Below are positions 9,271 through 17,201 of a DNA stretch of 64,000 bases, one piece after another. The stretch's first letter is position 1. Each line of letters opens with the position of its first letter. Below the pieces are notes generated by a model. The model was not told where the DNA came from, made no database searches, and saw only the letters and a list, made by a program, of their open reading frames with translations. This DNA comes from a bacterium (GTDB lineage Bacteria; Sysuimicrobiota; Sysuimicrobiia; Sysuimicrobiales; Segetimicrobiaceae), in contig DATGJN010000092.1 of NCBI GenBank assembly GCA_035295165.1, positions 83,014 to 147,013 of the forward strand, written 5' to 3'. A program made the translations under genes and the position numbers.

Positions 9271-10433
9271 CCCGGCGTCCGCGCCTGGTCGTGATGGGCA
9301 TCGCGGGCCGGCTGCCGTTTGCCGGCGTTGCGTGGCAGACGCTCCATTACCTCGAGGGGTTCCGGCGGCTCGGCTGCGATGTTGCCTACGTTGAGGACAC
9401 GGGCGCGTGGCCGTATGACGCGGAGCGCAACACGGTGACGGACGACCCCAGCTATACGGTCGCGTACCTGGCGCGTCTGATGGCCCGACGCGGCCTTGAT
9501 GCACAGTGGGCGTTTCGTGCCGCGTCGCGAGGGCGGCGGGTGTACGGCATGAACGAGCGCCGGCTCACCGATCTGTTCGAGGGCGCCGACGCGCTCATCA
9601 ATCTTTCGGGAGCGACCATGCTTGGCGACGAGCACCTCCGCGTGCCCGTGCGCGTTTACCTCGAGACGGATCCCGTGCGGAGCCAGATCGAGGTCGCCAA
9701 GGGAGATGCGGAGGCGATTGCGATGCTCGAGACGCACACGCACCACTTCACGTACGGGGAGAACCTGGGCGCGCCGGACTGCGGCGTGCCCGTCGAGCGG
9801 TTCACGTGGTCGGGGACGCGTCCCGCCGTGGTCCTCGATTGGTGGAACCCGGGCCCCCCGCCGTCCGACGACGCGCCCCTGACCACCGTGGCCAACTGGA
9901 GTCAGTCCAACGACGTCGAGTGGAACGGTGAGACCTATCGGTGGAGCAAGCACGAGGAGTTTCTGAAGTTCATCGAGCTTCCCCGCCACGCCGCGGTGCC
10001 GTTCGAGTTGACACTCGCGTGTGGCGACGCCGAGACGGTACGCAAACTCGCGGGGTATGGCTGGCGAGTGCGCGACGCCCTCGCCCTCTCCAGAGACCTC
10101 GACCCCTACCGTGAGTACATCCGCTCGTCGCGCGGGGAGTTTACCGTGGCGAAAGACCAGAACATCCGGCTGCGGAGCGGGTGGTTCAGCGACCGGAGCG
10201 CGTGCTACCTGGCGGCTGGCCGCCCGGTGATCACTCAGGACACCGGCTTCGGTAACGCGGTGCCGACCGGGCGCGGGTTGTTCGCGTTTCGCACGATGGA
10301 AGATATCGTGGAGAGTGTCGCTCGGATCAACGCCGACTACACCCTTCACGCCCGGGCGGCGCGGGAGATCGCGGAAGAGTACTTTGGCGCGGACCGCGTG
10401 CTGGCCGATGTCCTCCGGCGAATGGACGTGTAG
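9267..10433 (+). CDS. Glycosyltransferase-like protein (GT1/GT4-type fold)
   Basis: This 388-residue soluble protein opens with a Rossmann-like beta strand and glycine loop (RLVVMGIAGRLPFAGVAWQTL). It ends with the C-terminal pattern of two-domain glycosyltransferases (RSGWFSDRSACYLAAGRPVITQ, then GLFAFRTMEDIVESVARI). The nucleotide-sugar EX7E region is not sharply conserved, so the donor is not predictable. Translation is coupled to the ABC exporter through an ATGA overlap, which argues that the two act in one glycan assembly and export route. It ends convergently against a secreted-protein gene 56 bases away. Confidence 0.7.
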   Translation: MTRRPRLVVMGIAGRLPFAGVAWQTLHYLEGFRRLGCDVAYVEDTGAWPYDAERNTVTDDPSYTVAYLARLMARRGLDAQWAFRAASRGRRVYGMNERRLTDLFEGADALINLSGATMLGDEHLRVPVRVYLETDPVRSQIEVAKGDAEAIAMLETHTHHFTYGENLGAPDCGVPVERFTWSGTRPAVVLDWWNPGPPPSDDAPLTTVANWSQSNDVEWNGETYRWSKHEEFLKFIELPRHAAVPFELTLACGDAETVRKLAGYGWRVRDALALSRDLDPYREYIRSSRGEFTVAKDQNIRLRSGWFSDRSACYLAAGRPVITQDTGFGNAVPTGRGLFAFRTMEDIVESVARINADYTLHARAAREIAEEYFGADRVLADVLRRMDV

Positions 10434-10489
10434 CCGCCCGCGTCGAGCGCGGCCGGGAGACGCGATGGATCGCGTGGGGGGGGGCGGCG

Positions 10490-11167
10490 CTAGTGGCTGT
10501 GTTGCTGGTAGTCCCGAACGAGGCGCTGGTTGGTGTCGGCCGCGGAGATGATCTGCTGCCGCGATGCGTCCTGCGTCGATGCGACCGCCTTCTGTACCGC
10601 CGCCATATACGCGTCATGGGAGGCGAATCCCGTTGGTGCCAGCCCGTTGGCCGCGTACCCTTCTCCACCGATCAACATGCCGTTCGTGACGAGGGTGAAC
10701 TCGATCCGAGCACCGAGGTAAACCCCGAAGAACAGCAGCGTCGTGCGATCTCCGTTGACCGTGAGCAGGATCTGGCCGTTGGTCGATCCGGCGGCGGTCG
10801 TCAACGAGAACGTCCCGCCGCCGGCGGACTTGCTGGCGCCGAGACCGTAGCGAAACTTGCCCGTCTTGATGGCCACGCCGCCGAGCGTGCCCGCGATCGT
10901 CCCGGAGTAGAAGGTTTGCACGTTCTGATCGTTGGGACTCCCGGGAGGCGGGATCACACCGCCGATGGGTGGTGTCTGGACCGCATTGGGGTCGGTCACC
11001 GAAAACCCCGGGAGCACCAGCGGGATCTTGAAGTTGAAATAGAGGGGGTAGGACGGCTGGGCCCCCAACGGGACGGGCGAGAGGGCGCACGCAGCCCACG
11101 CCAGCGTCAACACGGCGCCCCAGGTCGCCGCGAGTCGCCACATACGGGGTACGCAGACGCGTCGCAT
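10490..11167 (-). CDS. Secreted protein of unknown function
   Basis: This 225-residue protein has a clear signal peptide (MRRVCVPRMWRLAATWGAVL, then a hydrophobic run ending near PLGAQP). The mature part has a proline- and glycine-rich start followed by beta-strand-like repeats (GTIAGTLGGVAIKTGKFRYG, FSLTTAAGSTNGQILLTV), and a short helical C-terminus rich in Gln, Asp and His. No family was recognised. I chose the ATG with GAGGTG 9 bases upstream; the GTG 12 bases before it would have no ribosome site. It is transcribed away from the zinc-ribbon gene. Confidence 0.6.
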   Translation of the reverse strand: MRRVCVPRMWRLAATWGAVLTLAWAACALSPVPLGAQPSYPLYFNFKIPLVLPGFSVTDPNAVQTPPIGGVIPPPGSPNDQNVQTFYSGTIAGTLGGVAIKTGKFRYGLGASKSAGGGTFSLTTAAGSTNGQILLTVNGDRTTLLFFGVYLGARIEFTLVTNGMLIGGEGYAANGLAPTGFASHDAYMAAVQKAVASTQDASRQQIISAADTNQRLVRDYQQHSH

Positions 11168-11224
11168 CGTGCCGTTCACCTCTTCTCATGGGTTCGTCGA
11201 GGCGGAGGATCGTCCCTCCGTTGC

Positions 11225-11254
11225 TTGTCATGCCATCGCAGGTGGTCGTATAAT
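11225..11254 (+). promoter_or_regulatory. Strong sigma-70 promoter for the zinc-ribbon gene
   Basis: TTGTCA (11225-11230) and a perfect TATAAT (11249-11254) are separated by 18 bases. Predicted transcription starts near 11261, leaving a leader of about 68 bases before the TTG start. This is one of the best promoter matches in the window. Confidence 0.7.
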
Positions 11255-11328
11255 GTGAGTAAACCCAACGTTGATCGCTTGACTTGCACCGCACGTTTTG
11301 CCGGCACCGGTCCCTGGGGGAATGTACT

Positions 11329-11631
11329 TTGGGGTTCGCGGACAAGGCCCTCCAGTGTCTCGACTGCGGCAAGGAATTTGTCTTCACGGCGGGGGAACAA
11401 GAATTCTATGCCAAGAAGGGATTTACGAACGAGCCGTTGCGGTGCAAAGATTGCCGGGACGTCCGGAAGCGCTCTCGCGAGTCCGTCGCGGGACTGCCTC
11501 GCGAGATGTTCGACGCGATCCGCACGAAATGCGGGTCCAAGACACAGGTTCCGTTTCGGCCCCGAACCGACCGGCCAGTGTACTGCCCCGATTGCTTTCG
11601 TGAACTCCGCGCGCAGCAGCGCCGGGCGTAG
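11329..11631 (+). CDS. Small CxxC zinc-ribbon protein
   Basis: This 100-residue protein has paired zinc-binding cysteines: CLDCGKEF near residue 10, CKDCRDVRKR near residue 42, and CPDCFREL near the C-terminus, with another cysteine in TKCGSK. This matches a family of small bacterial zinc-ribbon proteins of unknown role, often thought to bind nucleic acid or protein. I chose a TTG start because GGGGG stands 8 bases upstream and the family begins with GFADKALQCLDC; the frame stays open 45 bases further upstream without a ribosome site. A strong promoter precedes it, suggesting abundant expression. Confidence 0.75.
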   Translation: MGFADKALQCLDCGKEFVFTAGEQEFYAKKGFTNEPLRCKDCRDVRKRSRESVAGLPREMFDAIRTKCGSKTQVPFRPRTDRPVYCPDCFRELRAQQRRA

Positions 11632-11864
11632 GGGCAGCCACCAGTTCGTTGACGTGGGCGCAGCACTCACTCCGTGTACGTGGCGCGTGAACCCAAGAGC
11701 ATGCCGTCGAGCCGTTATCGTCGATGGCCCGACGAGCGATGGTGTGCGTCCGTCGCCGGCGGACTTCCGGCGCGCGAATCGGCGGCAACACCGTCCGCCG
11801 ATGTCCGTGGACACGGTCCCGCACGTCCGCAGGAACGGGCACGGTTGAGACACACGTGGGTCTC

Positions 11865-12686
11865 GTGACGCTCTGGTGCGGCCCGTTGCGTGCCGCGGCG
11901 CGCTCGTCGTGGCTTCGGCGCGTCGCGGTGCCCGCGCTCGCAGCGCTTGCGCTCGTAGCCTGCGGAGCTCGTACGGGGCAGGTACCCCCGCTCCCGGCGG
12001 CACCGCATGTCGCCGCCGTCGGGCCGACGGTGGACAAGATTCGCCGCGCCGGGGTGTTCCGAGTTGCCGTGGACCTGTCGTATCCACCGATGGCGTTTCG
12101 CCGGGACGGCGCGCCGGCCGGATTTGACATCGAGTTGGCGACGTTGCTCGCCAGATCGCTGGGCGTCCGGCTCGTGGTCGTTGATACACCGATCCTGACG
12201 GTCCGCGACGGAGTGCCGGCGGACACAGACGCGGTGGTTGGGGTCGCACCGCAGGCCGTCGTGCCTGGGCTACCGTCCGACCCGTATTACACGTCACAAC
12301 AAGCCATCCTGTCCCAGGGGCGCAGCGCCGTCGGGTCGCTCGACGGACTGCGCGGCCTCCACGTGGCGGTGGCCGCCGGGAGCCGAGGGGTGGCGGTGGC
12401 GCAGGACGCGGGGGCGATCCCGGATCTCACCTACCTGCCCGAAGAGGCGCTTGCGGCGGTGGCGCAGGGCCGTGCGCGGGCTGCGGTCGCCGACGCCCCC
12501 CTGGTGCTCGACTATGCGGCCAGTCACGCCGGACTGCGGGTCGTCGGCGGCTTCGGCGCCCCCGTTCCGCGGGTCGTCGTCGTGTCGAAGGACGCCCCGG
12601 ATCTGGCCTCGGCTGTCTCTGCCGCGGTGCACGCGCTCGATCGTGACGGAGGCCTCGGGCGGCTCCGGGCGCGGTGGCACCTGTAG
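11865..12686 (+). CDS. Family 3 extracellular solute-binding lipoprotein (polar amino acid type)
   Basis: This protein of about 273 residues has a lipoprotein signal: basic start, hydrophobic VAVPALAALALVACG with lipobox LVAC. The mature part follows the family 3 pattern (IRRAGVFRVAVDLSYPPMAF, then GFDIELATLLARSLGVRL), as in glutamine, cystine or arginine binding proteins and their chemoreceptor relatives. No permease or ATPase gene is adjacent, so its ABC partner must be elsewhere or it serves as a sensor protein. GTG codons at 11856 and 11865 are both possible starts; neither has a convincing ribosome site. The 230 bases before it show no gene. Confidence 0.75.
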   Translation: MTLWCGPLRAAARSSWLRRVAVPALAALALVACGARTGQVPPLPAAPHVAAVGPTVDKIRRAGVFRVAVDLSYPPMAFRRDGAPAGFDIELATLLARSLGVRLVVVDTPILTVRDGVPADTDAVVGVAPQAVVPGLPSDPYYTSQQAILSQGRSAVGSLDGLRGLHVAVAAGSRGVAVAQDAGAIPDLTYLPEEALAAVAQGRARAAVADAPLVLDYAASHAGLRVVGGFGAPVPRVVVVSKDAPDLASAVSAAVHALDRDGGLGRLRARWHL

Positions 12687-12885
12687 CCGGCCGGTCCGGT
12701 CGTGGAGCGCGTGCGGCGTGACGGGTAGGGGCCGGACAGGAGCGGCGGCGCCGGGGGATGAACAGTACGGTACGAAGGCGGTCGTCGCCGCGTTCGGAAC
12801 GCGAGGCCGGCGCACGGAGTTCCGGAGGGGCCCGGCGGCCTTCGCGCGCGGGCCGGACCGGTTCGCCGGATCCCAAGGGGGGGCG

Positions 12886-13542
12886 ATGATGGAGCAACCG
12901 CGGCGGTCGCTGGCGCACGAGGCCGAGGAAGCGGTGCGCCGTCTCCGCGGCGTGTCGGCCGTGCGGGTGGATCTCGGAGAGGACGGGGCGATCGCTCGTG
13001 TGCACGTGTTGGCCTCGGCCGAGCGTAGCCCCAAGGTGATCGTTGCGGATGTGATCGCGACGCTCGCGGCGCAGTTCGGCGTCAGCCTGGAGCCGGGGCA
13101 CGTGAGGGTCGCGGGCCTGCGCCCCGGCCAGGCCGAGTCGGGTCCGTCGCCGGTGCGGTCCCGGCTCAAGTCCGTCGGGCTGACGGTGTCGCGGCTCCGG
13201 TCGTCGGCCGAGGTACGCGTACAACTCGAGCACGACGGGCTGATTTACGAAGGCGCGGCCTCCGGGCCCAACGCGGCGTCCCACCTGCTCGAACTCGTCG
13301 CGCAGGCGACCCTGCGCGCCGTGGAGACGTACCTGCGCGCAGACGCGTTATTCGTCGTGCAGTCCGCGACCGCTGTGTTGGCCGGCGCTCACCAGATCGC
13401 CTTGGTGGTCGTCTCGTGGTTGGGCCCGGACGAAGAGACGCTCAGCGGGTCGGCCGTGGTGCGCAACGACGCCCGGGAGGCGATGGTCCACGCCACGCTC
13501 GACGCCATCAACCGCACCGTACTCGGGCTCGGTACCCGCTAG
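12886..13542 (+). CDS. Conserved hypothetical protein, two alpha/beta domains
   Basis: This 218-residue soluble protein is not assigned to a named family. Residues 8-75 (HEAEEAVRRLRGVSAVRVDL, RVHVLASAERSPKVIVADVI, AQFGVSLEPGHVRVAGL) have the strand-helix-strand pattern of a ferredoxin-like domain that I associate with uncharacterised Firmicute proteins. Residues 95-218 are a second alpha/beta region with a long hydrophobic strand (LFVVQSATAVLAGAHQIALV). There is no signal peptide. Start: ATG at 12886 with GGGGGGG just upstream. Its TAG shares one base with the GTG of the polysaccharide deacetylase, so the two are cotranslated. The 199 bases before it hold no evident gene. Confidence 0.6.
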   Translation: MMEQPRRSLAHEAEEAVRRLRGVSAVRVDLGEDGAIARVHVLASAERSPKVIVADVIATLAAQFGVSLEPGHVRVAGLRPGQAESGPSPVRSRLKSVGLTVSRLRSSAEVRVQLEHDGLIYEGAASGPNAASHLLELVAQATLRAVETYLRADALFVVQSATAVLAGAHQIALVVVSWLGPDEETLSGSAVVRNDAREAMVHATLDAINRTVLGLGTR

Positions 13543-14327
13543 TGCCTGTACGGCCGGTCTGGACCGCGCTTGCGCGGGCGGCGGCGATCGCCTGCGTGGT
13601 CGTCTGTGCGGCGCCGGGCGTGCCGACGCGAGGAATGGCCGCGCAGACGGCGGTCCCGGTGCTGATGTATCACCGGATCGATACGGTGCTGTCCGCGCGC
13701 GATCCGATCACCGTGGGCCTCACGGTGATGGCGCCCGCGTTCGAGGCGCAGCTCCGATTCCTGCGGCGGCACGGGTTCCGTTCGATCACGCTCGACGACA
13801 TGTGGACGCACATGGTCCGGCACGCACCGGCGTCCGGGCCGGAAATCGTCCTCACCTTCGACGACGGGTACGAGGACAACTATACCGTCGCGTTCCCGCT
13901 GCTCCGCCGGTACCGGTTCACGGGAACGTTCTTCGTCGTGACGTCCACCGTGGGGACGCCCGATCACCTGACGGTGACGCAGATCAAGGAAATGGCCGCC
14001 GCCGGGATGGCGTTTGGATCCCACGGGCAGCACCACGTCGATTTCTCCGCTCTGCCGCCGTCGATTGCCCGCCTCGAGCTCGAACACAGTAAACGTTTCA
14101 TCGGCGAGTGGGCAGGAGACTCGGTCACGTTCTTCGCGTACCCCTCCGGCCGATACTCCCAAAGCGTGGAACGGAGCCTCTCCGACCTTGGCTACCGTGG
14201 CGCCGTGACGGAGATCCCGGGGTTCGTCAGTGCCGCGAGCCGCCCGTACGAGCTGGAGCGCGTGCGGGTCGCGCACGACGATTCCCTGGCGGGATACGCC
14301 CGCAAGCTCCGGCTGCCTGCGCCCTGA
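13542..14327 (+). CDS. Polysaccharide deacetylase (carbohydrate esterase 4), exported
   Basis: This 261-residue protein has an N-terminal signal sequence (ALARAAAIACVVVCAAPGVP) followed by a NodB-homology domain. Catalytic motifs are visible: TFDDGYEDN with the metal and base aspartates, SHGQHHVDF with the two metal histidines, and AYPSGRY. It probably removes N-acetyl groups from peptidoglycan or another envelope glycan outside the membrane. The family motif PVLMYHRID at the start of the domain is intact. The GTG start overlaps the previous stop by one base. Position just before secA seems incidental. Confidence 0.85.
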   Translation: MPVRPVWTALARAAAIACVVVCAAPGVPTRGMAAQTAVPVLMYHRIDTVLSARDPITVGLTVMAPAFEAQLRFLRRHGFRSITLDDMWTHMVRHAPASGPEIVLTFDDGYEDNYTVAFPLLRRYRFTGTFFVVTSTVGTPDHLTVTQIKEMAAAGMAFGSHGQHHVDFSALPPSIARLELEHSKRFIGEWAGDSVTFFAYPSGRYSQSVERSLSDLGYRGAVTEIPGFVSAASRPYELERVRVAHDDSLAGYARKLRLPAP

Positions 14328-14372
14328 CGCGCGCGGCAGCCTGCGCCCGCCCCCGGTGTAGACAGCCTGGAC

Positions 14373-14378
14373 TATAAT
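14373..14378 (+). promoter_or_regulatory. -10 box upstream of secA
   Basis: A perfect TATAAT is found 136 bases before the secA ATG, in otherwise GC-rich DNA after the deacetylase stop. No good -35 hexamer stands at the usual distance, so this rests on the -10 alone. An AT-richer leader follows. Confidence 0.4.
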
Positions 14379-14513
14379 GGGCGTGGGCGTACGTTAGGCT
14401 AAGGAGCGCGGGATTGGTGAATCATATAGTAGGAGCCGGAGGACCGGCGGCACCGTAGCGTCCGTGGGCGACCCGTGGTCGAGGGGCGTGCCCGCGACTT
14501 CAGGAGCGATCGA

Positions 14514-17195
14514 ATGCTGAAGCTCTTCCAGAATCTGCTCGGTGACAGTAGCGAGCGCATCGTGAAACACCTGCGCGACACGCTCGTGCGCGACGTGAAT
14601 GCGATGGAGCCCGATCTCGAGGGCCTGTCCACCGACGCGCTGCGCGCGAAGATGGACGAGTTGCGTGAGCGCGTCCGCGGTGGCGAGCCGCTCGACGACG
14701 TGATGGCCGAGACGTTCGCGGTGGTCCGCGAAGCGTCGAAGCGGGCGCTGGGCCAGCGCCACCACGACGTCCAGTTGATCGGCGGCGCGGTGCTGTTCAG
14801 CGGGAAGATCGCCGAGATGAAGACCGGCGAGGGCAAGACGCTGGTCGCGACGCTCCCCCTGGCGCTGAACGCGCTTGAGGGACGCGGGGGACACCTGGTC
14901 ACGCCGAACGATTATCTGTCGCGGGTCGGCGCTGGGTGGATGGGGCCGATTTACCATCTGCTCGGGATCAGCGTGGGCGTGATCACGCACGAGTTTGCCG
15001 GGCTCTACGATCCCACGTATCATGACGCGGCCCACCACGGTGACGAGCGGCTCGTGCACTTCCGCCCGGTCCACCGGCGCGAGGCATACCTCGCGGACAT
15101 CACGTACGGCACGAACAACGAGTTCGGGTTCGACTACCTTCGTGACAACATGGTGATCCGAGGGGAGGATCTCGTCCAGCGTGAGCTCCGGTACGCGATC
15201 GTCGACGAGGTCGACTTTATCCTGATCGATGAGGCGCGGACGCCGCTCATCATCTCCGGCCAGGTGGAGCAGTCTACGGACCTCTACTACCAGTTTGCCA
15301 AGCTGGTGCCCCGTCTCGCCGCCGAGCAGGACTACCACGTTGACGAGAAGCTCAAGACCGCGACGCTGACGGAGCAGGGTGTGAGCCAGTTCGAGCGGTG
15401 GCTCGGCATCGACAACCTCACCGATCCGAAGCACATCGAGCTGATGCACCATGCGCAGCAGGCGTTGCGCGCCCACACCCTGTACCACCGCGACGTCGAG
15501 TACGTCGTCAAGGACGGCCAGGTGCTGATCGTGGACGAGTTCACGGGTCGCCTGATGTTCGGACGGCGGTACAGCGACGGGCTGCACCAAGCGATCGAGG
15601 CCAAGGAAGGCGTGAAGATCGAGAAGGAGTCCCAGACCCTCGCCACGATTACGTTCCAGAACTTCTTCCGCATGTACGACAAGCTTGCGGGGATGACCGG
15701 AACGGCCAAGACCGAGGAAGCGGAGCTCACGCAGATCTACAACCTGCCCGTGGTCTCGATTCCCACCCACCAGCCGATGGTCCGCAAGGACGCGCCGGAC
15801 CTCGTCTACAAGCATGAGAAGGCGAAGTTCAAGGCGGTCGCGGACGAGATCGCTGAGTGGCACCAGAAGGGGCGGCCGGTGCTTGTCGGCACGCGTTCCA
15901 TTGAGAAGAGCGAGGCGGTGTCGGCGCTCCTCCGCCGGCGCGGCATTCCGCACCAGATCCTCAACGCGAAGTACCACGAGCGTGAGGCGGAGATTATCGC
16001 CCAGGCCGGTCGGTCGGGCGCCGTGACGATCGCCACCAACATGGCGGGGCGCGGCGTGGACATCCTGCTCGGCGGCAACCCGCCCGAGGCGGGGGACGCG
16101 GAGAAGGTGCGCACGCTGGGCGGGCTGCACATCGTCGGGACCGAACGGCACGAAGCGCGCCGCATCGACAACCAGCTGCGCGGCCGCGCCGGACGCCAGG
16201 GTGATCCGGGCTCGTCCCGATTCTTTGTCGCCCTGGACGACGAACTGATGCGTCTGTTTGCCGGCGAACGCATCGCCGGCATCATGGAGAAGCTCGGCAT
16301 CGAGGATGACGTCCCGATCGAGCACGCGCTGGTGACACGACAGATCGAGAACGCGCAGAAGAAGGTCGAATCGTACCACTTCGACGTGCGGAAGCACGTG
16401 TTGGAGTACGACGACGTGATGAACGTCCAGCGGCAGGTGATCTACGGCGAGCGCCGCAAGGTCCTCCTCGGCGAAGGGTTGCGGGAGAACATCCTGGACT
16501 TCATCGAGCAGCTCGTCGACGATCTCGTTGCGGGATTCTGCTCCACGGAGTCGCGGCCGGAAGAGTGGGACCTCGACGGGCTGCTACAGGAGGTTCGGCA
16601 TGTGATCCCGCTGCCTCCCGACCTCACCGTGGAGCAGTTGCGCGGGCTCGACGCCGACGGCGTGACCGAACACGTGTTGGAGGCCTCGCTGGCCGCGTAC
16701 GAGGCCAAGGAGCAGGCGGTCGGGCCGGAGACGATGCGCGAGCTGGAGCGCATCATTCTGCTGCAGACCCTGGATCGCAAGTGGATCGACCATCTGTACG
16801 CGATGGACGCGCTCCGCGAGGGCATCGGGCTCCGGGCGTACGGACAGGCGAATCCGCTGATTGAGTATCAGAAGGAAGGATACGGGTTGTTTGAGCAGCT
16901 CAAGCGGGACGTGCAGGAAGAGACGGTCCGGTTCCTGTACCTCGTGCAGGTCCAGGCCGCGGCGGCGGCGCCCTCCAGGGACGCCGGTCCCGCGGTTCGC
17001 ACCCCGGCGCGGACCGGATACCGCGTGACCCGAGAGAGCGGCGGCGGCGATGCGGGGCGTCCGCAGCCAGCCGCGGCGGCGGTCGGGGGCGGCGGGACCG
17101 CGACACAGGTCCGCGTGGCCAAGGTCGGGCGCAACGACCCGTGCCCGTGCGGCAGCGGGAAGAAGTACAAGAAGTGCCACGGCCGGGGTGAATGA
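14514..17195 (+). CDS. secA: Preprotein translocase ATPase SecA
   Basis: This 893-residue motor drives protein export through SecYEG. DEAD-type motifs are intact: Walker [10 protein letters not shown] near residues 103-111, the DEVD box as [17 protein letters not shown] (a Phe where Ser is common), NMAGRGVDI, and the helicase motif VI in [17 protein letters not shown]. The helical scaffold follows, then a low-complexity Ala/Gly linker and the C-terminal SEC-C zinc motif [14 protein letters not shown] that binds SecB or ribosomes. Length is standard. The ATG has AGGAG upstream (14502-14506). The lnt gene starts 6 bases after the stop, which suggests cotranscription of two export-linked functions. 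Confidence 0.98.
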   Translation: MLKLFQNLLGDSSERIVKHLRDTLVRDVNAMEPDLEGLSTDALRAKMDELRERVRGGEPLDDVMAETFAVVREASKRALGQRHHDVQLIGGAVLFSGKIAEMKTGEGKTLVATLPLALNALEGRGGHLVTPNDYLSRVGAGWMGPIYHLLGISVGVITHEFAGLYDPTYHDAAHHGDERLVHFRPVHRREAYLADITYGTNNEFGFDYLRDNMVIRGEDLVQRELRYAIVDEVDFILIDEARTPLIISGQVEQSTDLYYQFAKLVPRLAAEQDYHVDEKLKTATLTEQGVSQFERWLGIDNLTDPKHIELMHHAQQALRAHTLYHRDVEYVVKDGQVLIVDEFTGRLMFGRRYSDGLHQAIEAKEGVKIEKESQTLATITFQNFFRMYDKLAGMTGTAKTEEAELTQIYNLPVVSIPTHQPMVRKDAPDLVYKHEKAKFKAVADEIAEWHQKGRPVLVGTRSIEKSEAVSALLRRRGIPHQILNAKYHEREAEIIAQAGRSGAVTIATNMAGRGVDILLGGNPPEAGDAEKVRTLGGLHIVGTERHEARRIDNQLRGRAGRQGDPGSSRFFVALDDELMRLFAGERIAGIMEKLGIEDDVPIEHALVTRQIENAQKKVESYHFDVRKHVLEYDDVMNVQRQVIYGERRKVLLGEGLRENILDFIEQLVDDLVAGFCSTESRPEEWDLDGLLQEVRHVIPLPPDLTVEQLRGLDADGVTEHVLEASLAAYEAKEQAVGPETMRELERIILLQTLDRKWIDHLYAMDALREGIGLRAYGQANPLIEYQKEGYGLFEQLKRDVQEETVRFLYLVQVQAAAAAPSRDAGPAVRTPARTGYRVTRESGGGDAGRPQPAAAAVGGGGTATQVRVAKVGRNDPCPCGSGKKYKKCHGRGE

Positions 17196-17201
17196 GCTAG
17201 T

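Noticed and set aside
14394..16397. A 667-codon minus-strand open frame opposite secA
   Set aside because: It is the mirror of the highly conserved secA gene and contains no motif of its own.
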